From: Acrasis kona
Taxonomy: Eukaryota > Heterolobosea > Eutetramitea > Acrasida > Acrasidae
Direction of reading: 5' to 3'
DNA length: 64,000 nucleotides
NCBI GenBank assembly: GCA_026419775.2
Contig: JAOPGA020000780.1
Coordinates: forward strand, 39,358 to 103,357
Both the position numbers and the translations under genes were made by a program. Positions 42,583-52,966 of this stretch are shown here, one piece after another; position 1 is the first letter of the stretch, and every line of letters starts with the position of its first letter. A model generated the notes under the pieces. It saw only the letters and a list, made by a program, of their open reading frames with translations. It ran no database searches and was not told the DNA's origin.

Positions 42583-44717
42583 ATGACAGTCAAGAGTGGA
42601 CGCAAGCATGTGCTTAATGAGATCATTCAGTCTGAGAAGTTATATACATTGTTCTTGCAAGCTCTGATCGATGTTTATTATCAACCCTTGAAGTTTAGAC
42701 AGGATCTAATTTCTAAAGAAAATGTTGAATATTTATTTGCAGACTATTTGCCGATTAGAAATGTACATATAAAGATACTTGAAGACTTTGAAGTTCATTT
42801 GGAACAAACAAGGAGTGCTGGAAAGAAGATTGACAATACCCTTGGTGAAAGTAAGTTTTACTACGATAAATTACTAAGCATATAGTATTCTTGAGGCACG
42901 CACCGGAACTCAAAGTTTATGTTAAATTTTGTAATGAGTTTGAGACTAGAACAAAATTGCTTACTACTTTGCGTACCCAGTCCAAAGATCTTGATTTATG
43001 GCTGAACCAACAAATCTCCCTCCATCAACAGTGTAAAAATAATAGTATAGAATCTTTGATGGTTATGCCTGTGCAAAAGCTGCCTCGGTATAATCTACTA
43101 ATAAAAGAAATCCTTCAATTGACTTCGTCCTATCACAGAGATCATGGAGACCTACAAAAAGCATTAGATGTCATCAAGGAAACTAATTCTCTTGTAAACT
43201 TGAAGATCAAAGAATACAACAATTGGAAGAAAACCGAGTCCCTTGCATCAGTTGTAGAGGAATCTGGCTGCAGCCGAACAGAGTTCAATCTATCAGGAGA
43301 CCAAGATAGGAAGTTAGTATTGGAGCATAGACATGTAGGCCTGAAGTGTCAAGTCCAAAACATTGATTCTACGGATCTGGACATGTTCTTGTTTAGCGAT
43401 TACATTGTATTCTTTAAGAGAGGATCATTTGCACCGACAGAATTGCACCAAGTAGGATTTTCATTTGTTGGTCTCATTTACGTTCAAGCTGAGGAAGAAC
43501 AGAGCTCTAATCTAGAAGAGAACTACAACCTACAATACGTTCAAAGAATCCGACTGGCCTCCACAGAATTACCTTGGATTAAAGACATTGACAACCACTC
43601 ATACCAGGTCATTACCAAAGCCAATACATTTACCATCATCCACCAAACTGAGGACCAAAAGGTCTCCAGCATAAAGTCTATCGTACAGTGTCTTGATCTC
43701 ATCACCAAAACAGATCCTGTAAAATACAAGAAGCATGCCATCATGCTGAGAGATGAGGACATTAATCCAATACAAATACCAAAATCTCCCAGAAAGTCTT
43801 CGGACTCTCCTTCCACGCCAACAAGAACTTTACTTGACGTAATCATCCGCAGAAAAGTTGATGATCCCCTTTCCTACATTAACTTCCCCACAATCAACCA
43901 CACCCACTTCCCACCAAGAGATCTTACAAGCCCAACCACAATGCTTTTAGACAAGCAGGAATTAGCAACCCTCAAACAATACAAACTTGCACCAACCGAC
44001 CAATTAGCAAGAGCCATGAGCACTTTCATCGATGAAACTTTTGAAGCACAGCCCGACGAAATTACTTTTAGAAAAGGAGACTTGGTCGTCATTCACAAAG
44101 GTCTTAATCAAGATTACTGTCTGGTTGGAAAATTAGGAATCAACGTGGATCCGGACTACAAGAAACTTTTAATCAAAAATGCCGTACCTCGTGATTATGA
44201 CTCATTAAAAAAATTAATGAAAGCTCAGAGAAGCACAAGACACATTACACCATCAAAAGAAACGGAAAACCAAAAGGTATTGAGGAAGTTGGAAAATCAC
44301 TTTATTCAGCTTGACACCACTCACATTGAAAATGAAGTCAACGAACAATTAAACATGGACATCAGCGACCTTCAAGTACTGCTGCCTAATACTGTCAAGG
44401 AACCTGATGTAACTAATAGAAACTCTTGGTCTACTTTTTTTTTCCGAAGCCAAAATGATTCCGTCCATCATCAATTCCATCATGATCAGGAATCAAGTTT
44501 GTTTAAATGTGTAATTAATAAATATGAAGAGAATGGTCAGGCAGGTATTGTTCCCTCTAGATTCTTCTTGCAGATACAAAACCCGATTGTGAGAGATAAT
44601 TTTGTGAAATTGTATGAAAAGAGAGAATTAGTGGAAGAGAGGAAAGTGAGGAGTTTTACTGTAAAGAAGAAGAGTCTTACAAATTCTACATGTTCACCAA
44701 TAAAGTTTGAAAATTAA
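42583..44717 (+). CDS. RhoGEF 2: DH-PH with a C-terminal SH3 split by an insertion
   Basis: Two exons (42583-42850 and 42886-44717, intron 35 bp) give 699 aa. The DH domain spans about residues 1-215 (VLNEIIQSEKLYTLFLQALID ... VMPVQKLPRYNLLIKEILQ), followed by a PH-like region. A C-terminal SH3 begins AMSTFIDETFEAQPDEITFRKGDLVVIHKG and ends 'EENGQAGIVPSRFFL'. Between these, about 110 residues interrupt the usual fold. It should activate Rho GTPases like RhoGEF 1, but domain order differs (SH3 is last), so the two are not recent duplicates. Its stop lies 10 bp from the stop of the convergent four-TM gene. Confidence 0.85.
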
Positions 44718-44727
44718 TATTTATTTT

Positions 44728-45398
44728 TCAGAGATCGGGGTCGGGTATGAGTTCAATGTCTGATTTCCGTCTGTTGAATATAGAATACATTGCCGCGCTT
44801 AAGCATGTAGAGCAACATGAGTATGCTGTTGAGATGCTCAAGTAAAGTATAAGAAAATAGTAAATGCTGTTGTAAAGGGTATTGTTGGCCTTTGTTGTTG
44901 AATTTTTCTGTCATGTGTGAGAGGGATTTGTTTTGAAAATACTTACACAATTAGAACTCCACATCATTATGCAAACGGTCGTTATGAGAGCGGTTGAGGC
45001 AGCGAAGAGACAATACCTTAAAACCATAGCGACATTTGATACTATTCTTAGACGCGTTCGTGCTGTTATAGAAACGTGATTTGAGATGATGGATAATAAC
45101 GTGATTGATAATAAAACCGCCTGAAGAAGGTCTGAAGCTACCAAAGCTATTAGTAGCTTCAATGATGTCGAAGCTTTGCACGAGGGATTGGGTTCATCTA
45201 TTGCATACGGATAGGATGTAATATAAATGTACATTGCCCATATTGAAAATGCCAACGAAATTATAAAACTAGGTATCGATGTATATCCTAAAAAACTAAG
45301 ATCGTTAAATTAATTGTGAAAGTGGCGTACGTTAATTTACGCCTTGGTAGCGGAGCACCATCAGAGTAAAATCTGTAGTATGGCGAGTTTTCGTTCAT
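44728..45398 (-). CDS. Four-TM membrane protein of unknown function
   Basis: Three exons (45398-45341, 45287-44947, 44907-44728; introns 53 and 39 bp) give 192 aa. TM segments are near SFIISLAFSIWAMYIYITS, KLLIALVASDLLQAVLLSIT, LRYCLFAASTALITTVCIMM and YYFLILYLSISTAYSCC. The tail is short and charged (NRRKSDIELIPDPDL). The first intron could instead be coding if a T6 run near 45290 is really T7, which would add a further hydrophobic stretch. No family recognised; the layout is tetraspan. Confidence 0.55.
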
Positions 45399-45691
45399 AT
45401 AAATGTATGTGTTTCAGGAGGATATTGATTTCAGTCAAAAAGTTTCAAGTCAGTACAAGCTGCCACAATCAATGTTAAGTGTCTGTCGAAGGGAATGTTG
45501 AATTTATCATACATTGGAGTTGTAAAAAATGGTTGACCTGGTGATGAATAAAAAATTGGATTGTTGCAAGTGCATATCCTTATCCCATTCACAGCCCGAT
45601 GGACTTTATTGAGAGCGAGAAAATTGTTAATCGAACCATAGTAAAGGGTCATGGTCCAAAGACATGTTAAATATCTATTTGAATAAAAAGC
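45399..45691. other. Intergenic region with a small minus-strand ORF
   Basis: Contains an ATG-initiated ORF of 73 codons on the minus strand (45652-45431, starting MTLYYGSINNFLALNK). It has no recognisable motif, and no other support was seen. I treat it as unproven. Confidence 0.25.
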
Positions 45692-45761
45692 TCAGCACCG
45701 GGGAATCGAACCCCGGTCACAAGAGTGACAGTCTTGTATTCTACCACTATACTAGTGCTGA
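45692..45761 (-). tRNA. tRNA-Asp (GTC)
   Basis: Reading the minus strand, a perfect 7-bp acceptor stem (TCAGCAC / GTGCTGA) encloses a D arm (GTATAGTGGT), an anticodon arm CAAGA-CTGTCAC-TCTTG with anticodon GTC, and a T arm CCGGG-GTTCGATT-CCCGG with the canonical TTCGA. The A and B boxes are intact. CCA is not encoded. A degraded piece of the same tRNA is found at 59.44 kb. Confidence 0.95.
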
Positions 45762-46100
45762 TTACACATTTTTCAGATTTGTTTTTACAGTAATAAAATA
45801 TGTAAAATCAATGATCATGTATTCCGTGTAGATTGAACTTCAGGAGTTGCAAGTATTTGACGAAGATAATATTGATTCTATTGTTTAATCAGTGCCGGGA
45901 AGAACCCAGCCTATCAAAAATTCTATTGTCCACCATCATGATTAAAAACCACGATGATGTAACAGGTATCTCACGAGTGTGCAATGTGAGACGCCACGTC
46001 AATCCACAGTCTTCTTGATCACTGCGAGATCCAATCAGGTAAGTTTAAATACCTCATGTTATTCCGTCAGGGTATATGCTAATTTTTGGGTGAGATTAAT
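45762..46100. other. Intergenic region without recognised gene
   Basis: AT-rich stretch after the tRNA. A 61-codon plus-strand ORF (45833-46018) has no ATG at its first codon and no recognisable feature. Nothing else seen. Confidence 0.3.
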
Positions 46101-46222
46101 AGCTTTTATTTATGGGTCTCCTTACAATTGATGAATCAACCTAGTATTTGAGTGAGCAAGTTACTTTAAATTTGTCAGGACACAATCCATTAGAGGAAGA
46201 GAATGAAGCGCACACATAATCA
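46101..46222 (+). pseudogene. Decayed fragment of the MLO-like gene (cytosolic tail)
   Basis: The segment ATTTGTCAGGACACAATCCA near 46175-46194, followed by GAGGAAGAGAATGAAGCGCACAC, matches the MLO-like gene at about 20617-20676 with few changes and a small deletion. It encodes LSGHNPL-EEENEAHT versus LSGHNPLRQQLEEEYESHT. Weaker similarity extends about 70 bp upstream (GGGTC..C.TT...ATTGA, then CTA..TTGA..A.CAA.TTAC) but with a stop codon. It appears to be a relic of a duplicated copy, 25 kb from the intact gene. Confidence 0.6.
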
Positions 46223-46334
46223 CAACTAATGAAATAAAATTGCAAATAAATTTTATTAAATGCTGAACTTTAACTAATGGCATACTTGTTTAAATACAAT
46301 AACCATTGCTGGTTTGACATCTCAAGTTGGGTCA

Positions 46335-48081
46335 CTAATTTATATATAAAAGTTCGCCTTTGAAACCACTCCAATTTGAATACTCATCTTCATTAATTAT
46401 TGCCCCTGTTTTCATATTTTTGACAATTTGAATTATTTTCAAATCTCTACCCAACGACTTTATTAATTCAGAATCAATAAACAAAAATTTTTTTACACCT
46501 TTTTTGACGCATCTATTTCTGTTTTTAGTACCCTCACCCATACCCAACCGCGTGACACGACCAACATAATTTTTATCGCTTATACTAAAATTGTGATTGT
46601 CGTCAGTGACACTAGCATCATCAACAAGAAATACATCAATAGTAAAAGATTCATCAGTGCACTTGACGCCCTCAAATTGAACAAGTAATCTATTTTCTAC
46701 ATCTTTATTATCATTACTTTTGTAATCCGAAAACACTGGTTGACCATATCGATAACCAAGTGCTTCACAACACTTTGCCATATCTCCTATCGTAGTATAC
46801 AAATACTTTCTTGGATCGCCCATAGCCAAACTTGAAGCCTGTGGTCCTTTAAAGGGTTCTAAACAAAAAGCGGAGGTGAACAAACTACTTGGGTTTTGAT
46901 TAATGTATTTTTCAAAAATGCGATCAATGTTGACATGTAGTGAGTAGAAGATGGGATCGAACGCGGTAAACGCATTATCGGCCATATCGTGTCCTATGAC
47001 TCCATGAAAGTTATCGTGAGGTTGTTCAAATAAATTATCGAATGAAAGTACTGTTGTTGAGTCTCTATAATCATGATCTGGCATGGGAGGGACGAATGCG
47101 GGTAGGTTCGCCCATGGCATAGCATTCCCTTCTGGTACGCTGAACAACGGCTGCTTGAGCGCGGCGTCCACTTGCTTGTGAAACAAATCAAACATGCGAA
47201 TGCATTTTTCGTATTCGTGTTGGTTGGAAGATGGATCCGTGAGATGTTCATATCGGGTCACATATTGTGATGCCTTTTGTTGATTTTCTATACTTTTGTA
47301 TAATTTGGGTATTCCATCTTTCGAACATGCATATTTGAGTGGGTTCTTTCGAATTAGTTTGGTTACTGGATGTACGTACTCGTCATCTAAAAATGGTTGA
47401 GGAATTCCTGCCGCTGGCGAGTCAGGATTAGATGACTCTGCTGCATACCAATTCCAGTACGGAATGCGACATCCAATTAAACTTTCTACATACCTTTTAT
47501 TGTTAGGGTGTATGTGTGAATAAAACTTACAAGAGGTTTGCGCGATGCCAGGGCAGAAATGCTTCTTGATAATGTAGGCACCAATCTCCGTGCAAATATC
47601 CAAGGTCCTGCCATGGAGTCCTGATGTTGTTGTGAAAAACTTCTCCGGCCATCAAAATGTCGTCAATCTTCATTCTGTAGTCATCCAACTCCTCTTGTGT
47701 CATAGCCAAAATGTCTTTCCTTACACCAAGGTTTGTATCATCAGATTGAGGTCTTGTGTTTGGTAGAGGATTTTCACGAAGCTTTATAGGGTCAGTGCTG
47801 CATCTTCGAAGACCCTGATTCACCCAAACTCTATAAGCCTCGCATGCTTCATCTGGAAATGGAGTGTAATGTTTCGGCATGTTACCAGAAGCGATATGAT
47901 AGTAAATTGTGTCTGCCCAAGGAATCACGGAATCATACTCCCATAAATCAATTCCATATGGTATCATCACATTTCTCCAATTCTCGCCAAATTTTTTTGA
48001 ATCTTCTTCGCTATACCAATAAGGTGTTTTAAAAAAGCATAAAACATCATTCCATGTGGGTTCCTTATGCGACACTGTCAT
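46335..48081 (-). CDS. Tyrosinase-like type-3 copper protein
   Basis: Two exons (48081-47531 and 47493-46335, intron 37 bp) give 569 aa. The CuA site is HNNIRTPWQDLGYLHGDWCLH followed by EAFLPWHRANLLYVE and IPYWNW; the CuB site is QPHDNFHGVIGHD ... FDPIFYSLHVNIDRIFEKY with the third His in SLH. All six expected copper ligands appear present. The C-terminal part with KFLFIDSEL and beta-rich sequence resembles the lid domain of catechol oxidases. There is no signal peptide, so it may be cytosolic. Substrate (mono- or diphenol) cannot be deduced. Roles could be pigment or cyst-wall cross-linking (inference). Confidence 0.88.
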
Positions 48082-48888
48082 TTTTTAACAGCATTTACAA
48101 CGGAAACAACCAAGGTTTAAGAACAGGAGAAATTTGTCCGGTGCGCCCGAGCCTTGTCGGTGCTCAATGAGTAGAAGATTTGTGGGTACTTGTACTTTAC
48201 AAAATAAAGATCATGAAATTAACTTTTGAGTCTCCGACAAAATGATTGCCAGAGTGGCCTTGACCATTTTACATGCTGGTTCTGCACTCTAAGAATCTGC
48301 GACATTAAACCGCTCAATCATGTTGGATGTTGACGTGGACATTTGGTACTTAAACCGACCGGCACAGTGTTAAGGGAGTACACAAGGACATAATGCATAT
48401 GCAAATTTGGACATAGGGCACGCAGTTGCTACGTACAAATTTGATTTGTACTACGCAGCTACCAAAGTGATAGGATGTTGTGGTTTGATTTCATATGTAA
48501 ATGATAGTTGAACAATTCATCAGTGAGGAAAGTTCTAAATTTGAGGATGGAGATTTTGCAAGAATTTGATATTGTGTTGTGTCACAGTGATAACTGTATT
48601 GAGGCATTTGAAAGAGTGACTGAAATTGTTGCAAGATGGTCAAGTGGTGAGAGTATTGGGGAGTTTCTGTTATGGGTCAATAAATGAGTTTTCTTCATGT
48701 TTACTATGTTTGCTTTTATAGTTATTGGTCGATACAAAACCAGTACTCTTATGGTAATTCAGTGCTAGAAATTTTGACTAACCTAATGTTATGACATTTT
48801 CGGTGAACCTGTTGATGTCGTTTTCGTAGATTTTACCCCTTGTAAAGTAACTATTTCAAGAACAAAATAAATCGATCATACTTGCACA
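48082..48888. other. Intergenic region with an imperfect palindrome and a 46-codon ORF
   Basis: 807 bp between two divergent genes. An imperfect inverted repeat spans about 48423-48464 around a perfect core ACAAAT-TTG-ATTTGT. A short plus ORF at 48547-48687 (46 aa, MEILQEFDIVLCHSDN...) ends in sequence overlapping AATAAA. It has protein-like composition but no recognised family, and an overlapping frame (MIVEQFISEESSKFEDGDFARI) lies just upstream. I cannot decide whether any of this is expressed. Confidence 0.3.
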
Positions 48889-50148
48889 ATGACCGAACGC
48901 CCCTTGGCACCAATCATAAACTTACCACCAGATGTGTTATCCCACCTTGCATTATTTTTGCCCGTGAGAGACTTACTCATGTTCTGCCTGTCATGTCGAA
49001 GCTTATCTACCATACTGTCCGATAATAAACCAAATGAGTGGATGTGGAAGCAGCGCTGTTACGATATATACCGAGAAATTTACTACAACAATAGAGAGTT
49101 TTATGAGAATGCCTCAATCACGGCAAAAGAATCAAAATCAGAGGGCGAGGATTCTGTCGTGGTCGACCACGTACAGGAAGAGCTCGAGTCCTTTGCAAAC
49201 ATAAAGCCCTCCAAGGGTGTCAAGACTTGGAAGGAAGAACTGAAGCATTTATCCACTTACATTTGGGACTCATCCCAGCTTGTAGATAGGTTTGCCACTT
49301 TACTACAACATTCAACTTATTATATAGATCAAGGCTCACATTCTCCAACCACAACCGAACTGCAAGAAACAATAGTTTCGAGCATAAAAACTGGTGGGAG
49401 ACCATTCGTGCTACAAAAAAATTAACACCAGGAAAGGTCTACCACTGGGAAATAGTAATAGACGAATTCACGCCGGTAAAAGAAAACCTGTGGTGGATGT
49501 TGATGGGCGTGGAATCATCTGCTGTACGTATTTTCGTTTTTTTTATTTAACCCTTCGTAGTTTAGATGGCAAGAGCAAGATCATTGGGTTGACGTCATCA
49601 GTTACGATAAGCATCGAGGTGCATGCATGATCTGCGGAGTTGGGCATAAACGTTATAGAGGTTCTCATGCACCATTCATTGAGTTTGTAAAAGAAAGACC
49701 GTTATCTTCACCGTTTATGAACATGGTGGAGGCGTCGCTGAATAAAATATTCAAGTTGAATGACAGTTTGAGCGACATTTCAAGAGACTCAGCGCTTGCT
49801 TGTACAGAAAGGTTCAAAACTGGAGATGTTATTGGCTTCAAGTTTGATATGACGAACAGTAGCGTTAGTAATGACATTATTTTGGAACACTTGTGGACGT
49901 CGTCAGGAAGGTAACGAAAATGATTCATTTTGACTTTAACTTTTATAAGGGATGCAGAAAACTACTACAGAACAATAAAGAGACAACAAAGAACACACTG
50001 CGGGGCTTCGTTAGAGATTTACAAGAATGGAAAAAGCATGGGCGTCGCGTTTCATGGTATATCCGGCCAACTGTTTTATCCGACGGTCAGCATTGTACAC
50101 CAACAAAGTATGGAGATAAGATACTGGAGTGGTCCTTCATCCGTGTAA
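48889..50148 (+). CDS. F-box and SPRY-domain protein
   Basis: Four exons (48889-49289, 49328-49523, 49561-49910, 49950-50148; introns 38, 37 and 39 bp) give 381 aa. An F-box-like motif opens the protein (NLPPDVLSHLALFLPVRDLLMFCLSCRSL). A SPRY/B30.2-like domain follows: RLTFSNHNR, KLTPGKVYHWEIVID, a short Cys-containing insert, then GDVIGFKFDMTN and 'LEIYKNGKSMGVAFHGI ... FYPTVSI'. All exon joins keep frame. Such proteins are usually substrate receptors for SCF ubiquitin ligases. Similar F-box/SPRY proteins are known (FBXO45 type), but orthology is not claimed. Confidence 0.8.
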
Positions 50149-50253
50149 TTTGAAGTCGCAATCTTTGTAAATAATGTAATATAGTTAGTTGGTTGACTTC
50201 AATATTTTTAGCGCTTATTCTACCTTTTGTTTGAAAATAAAACGTTATTTGAC

Positions 50254-52101
50254 ATGCAAGCACCTCAACTTACAACATGTCTGGCAGACTTCGTAAAGAA
50301 CCTTTCATGGACTGTTGGAATGCAGCCAGTGTTGCAAGTAATTAAAAAGACAGACTTTGGATCCGGAAAGTTCAAGGCAATCATCTCCGATGGTGTAAAT
50401 CAAACTTTGAGCGTGTGCAACAATTCTTCCGGTGATATTGAAGATCTCGATATTATAAGAGTAACGTATGCTGTGTATGGTAAAATCAAGGAGAAGAGAT
50501 TACCAATCATCACTACCTATGAAAAGATTCAAGGTCACGGTAGAATTATTGGCTCTCCAACACAAATATCCGTTGGTACAGCCTCCCCATCCGCTCCACA
50601 ATCAAAAGCCCCCCCACAAGCTGCACCAACACCAAGCAATCTGCCTCCAAGAGGCAACCAAACAAGACCAAGCACCGCTAGTTCCAAAAATGCATACACA
50701 CCCACAAAGAATAAAGGTCCAATAGCCTATAACTCTAACCATGCATCCATAAGCGAAAATGACGCCATACCGTTCAAGAAGTTAAATGAATACGAAAAGA
50801 ATTGGGTCATCAAGGGAAGGGTCACAACCAAGTCACAAATCAAAGAATGGAAAAAGGCAGAGGGCAACAGCGGTCGTCTCTTTAGCGTGGACCTCATTGA
50901 TGGAGACAAAGACGAGATCCGTGTTGTTGGTTTCAATGAATGCGTCGACAAATATTTTGACTTGTTCCAAGTGGGTGAAGTCTTTTTGATATCAAAAGGC
51001 AAGCTCAGACATGCTAATAGAAACTTTTCTCCCATCAATTTCCCATACGAAATCACTCTTGACCAAAACTCTATCGTAGAACTTGTCGGCAACGACCAGA
51101 GCATTCCCAAAGCCACCTACAATCTGGTCAAGTTGACCGACCTTAGAAGTCTTGAAGATAACAAGGTGATTGATGTTGCTGGTCTTGTCGACAGCATCGA
51201 TCAATGCAAGCCATACACAACCAAAGCCAAGAAGGAAACATTTAGGCGTGCCATGCGACTGTTAGCACCTGGTCCAGGCAACTCTACCGTCTCCGTCACA
51301 TTAACTCTCTGGGGACAAGCAGCTCAGGAAGTCAAAGTAGGAGAAAAAGACATTGTGATTTGTAAAAGTGTTAGAAAATCAAGTTTTGATGATGTCAGTC
51401 TAAACTCCATCTCAAGCACGGTCATTGTAAAAGAAGACGTTCCCGAAGTTGAATACATTCGCACGTGGTACCAAAAACAATTCGACGAAGGCTCAACCGC
51501 CATTGTTCAAAACCTATCCAGGCCAAGAGAGAGATCAGACAAGCCAAGAGATGTGATGGAGGGATTACGCGTCAAGGGATTAGGATCGGACGCCGACAAT
51601 GTAGACTTTGTAACCGTCAGAGGCACCGTCACATTTATCAAGGATGGAACCATGTACTATGATGCATGCCCAAGGAAGGAATGCAACGGAAAGAAGGTGA
51701 CCATCGACGGAGATGGATTCAGCTGCAGGACATGTGGACACATTGATTCGTGCCTAAGAAGATACATTATGAGCTTTGTGGTGAACGACCACACCGGCCA
51801 TCAATGGGTGACTGGTTTTGATGACGTCGGTCAATTAGTGTTGGGATGTAAGGCCAATGACATTCATGAGATGAGGGATGTGAACGAGAAGAAGGACATG
51901 GATCGTTTCGAAAAGACCATTTTTAATGCCAACTTTAATTCTTACATTTTGAACATGAAGTGTCAGTTGAGTCAGATGCAGGGAGGAATGGGATCTACGG
52001 AACCTAAACCAAAGTTTACGGTGATGAGCGCTTCCAAGGTGGATTATGCTACGGAGAGCAAAATATTGTTGGCCAAGATTGCAGAATATGATAAACTTTA
52101 A
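50254..52101 (+). CDS. RPA1: Replication protein A 70 kDa subunit
   Basis: A single exon of 615 aa, the same length as human RPA1 (616). The N-terminal OB fold (QPVLQVIKK ... KFKAIISDG ... LSVCNN) is followed by a Pro/Ala/Thr-rich linker. DBD-A (WVIKGRVTTKSQIKEW ... GRLFSVDLID) and DBD-B come next, and DBD-C has a zinc site CPRKECNGKK ... CRTCG. RPA coats single-stranded DNA in replication and repair. Its TAA stop overlaps the stop of the convergent RNase H2A gene. A linker poly-Pro/Ala tract is normal for the family. Confidence 0.95.
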   Translation: MQAPQLTTCLADFVKNLSWTVGMQPVLQVIKKTDFGSGKFKAIISDGVNQTLSVCNNSSGDIEDLDIIRVTYAVYGKIKEKRLPIITTYEKIQGHGRIIGSPTQISVGTASPSAPQSKAPPQAAPTPSNLPPRGNQTRPSTASSKNAYTPTKNKGPIAYNSNHASISENDAIPFKKLNEYEKNWVIKGRVTTKSQIKEWKKAEGNSGRLFSVDLIDGDKDEIRVVGFNECVDKYFDLFQVGEVFLISKGKLRHANRNFSPINFPYEITLDQNSIVELVGNDQSIPKATYNLVKLTDLRSLEDNKVIDVAGLVDSIDQCKPYTTKAKKETFRRAMRLLAPGPGNSTVSVTLTLWGQAAQEVKVGEKDIVICKSVRKSSFDDVSLNSISSTVIVKEDVPEVEYIRTWYQKQFDEGSTAIVQNLSRPRERSDKPRDVMEGLRVKGLGSDADNVDFVTVRGTVTFIKDGTMYYDACPRKECNGKKVTIDGDGFSCRTCGHIDSCLRRYIMSFVVNDHTGHQWVTGFDDVGQLVLGCKANDIHEMRDVNEKKDMDRFEKTIFNANFNSYILNMKCQLSQMQGGMGSTEPKPKFTVMSASKVDYATESKILLAKIAEYDKL

Positions 52102-52904
52102 ATGTTTGTAACAATTTGTAAACCTCTTGTTTCTAAAAATTTGCATTGTGGTTGAGTTGCTTTTTTTGGCTTGAATTGTTTTTGATCTTGGTCTTCGTCG
52201 TCGCTCCATTCTACTTGTGCGCACTTGGCCTTTTCTAGTGCGTTCTTGATCGTGGCCCAACTGAACCTGACTGCATCTGATGGGTAACCAAATACTTTAT
52301 CTGCATTGGCTTCTAACCATTTTTTTGTTTGAGGATCTGATGGATGGCCCGAACCCATTTTGCCGTATTTGGCTTCGATTTGTGCGACGATTTCGTCTCG
52401 AGTCACCTTGGCGACGATTGATGCTGCAGAAACAATTGGAAACAAGGAATCTGCCTTTTTTGATACTGTAATGGTGTCAATGTTGGGAAATTTACTCTGT
52501 AAAAGGCTCTGATATTTACCAGGGTCGCCGACGGTATCCACAAAAACCTCCTTCAATACACAATTCTGGCTTGATAATTTGTCGATGGTCATTTGTATGA
52601 GTTCTATGGCTGCATCATGTGACATTGTATTCAAATTGTACTTTTGTCTACTGAGTTGATTCTGGCACAAAAAGTCTGCGCTCATGACTTTGAGAAAATG
52701 TCCAATGACGCAGTCCTTATCCCTCAACTTTTCTGCGATTTGATCTCTTTGTGTAGCCGTGAGCTCCTTTGAATCCTTCACCTTGAACAACTCTAATATC
52801 TGATCCTTCAACTCCAACTTACAATATGCGGCGCCATAGACCATTGGTCCAATCACAGGTCCTCTTCCCGCTTCATCTATCCCCATAATATACTCTTGCT
52901 GCAT
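52098..52904 (-). CDS. RNASEH2A: Ribonuclease H2 catalytic subunit A
   Basis: A single exon of 268 aa from the first in-frame ATG (an in-frame TTG lies further upstream). Catalytic motifs of type 2 RNase H are present: GIDEAGRGPVIGPMVYG with the first two acidic residues, VDTVGDPGKY, and SIVAKVTRD; YGKMGSGHPSDPQTKKWL is also diagnostic. The enzyme removes ribonucleotides and RNA-DNA hybrids from DNA, a role linked to that of RPA. Its stop codon shares a TTAA palindrome with the RPA1 stop. Confidence 0.95.
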   Translation of the reverse strand: MQQEYIMGIDEAGRGPVIGPMVYGAAYCKLELKDQILELFKVKDSKELTATQRDQIAEKLRDKDCVIGHFLKVMSADFLCQNQLSRQKYNLNTMSHDAAIELIQMTIDKLSSQNCVLKEVFVDTVGDPGKYQSLLQSKFPNIDTITVSKKADSLFPIVSAASIVAKVTRDEIVAQIEAKYGKMGSGHPSDPQTKKWLEANADKVFGYPSDAVRFSWATIKNALEKAKCAQVEWSDDEDQDQKQFKPKKATQPQCKFLETRGLQIVTNI

Positions 52905-52966
52905 TGTCTTCAAAGTGTTTTTTTGTAAAAGATCCAAAACAAAAAGTGAAAAAGTAATGAGTTTAT

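Noticed and set aside
45833-46018. 61-codon ORF after the tRNA
   Set aside because: No ATG at the first codon, no family, and composition like the intergenic surroundings.
48355-48366. Shared 12-mer CCGACCGGCACA also at 56231-56242
   Set aside because: Identical 12-mers are expected by chance between two places in 64 kb. Flanks do not match.
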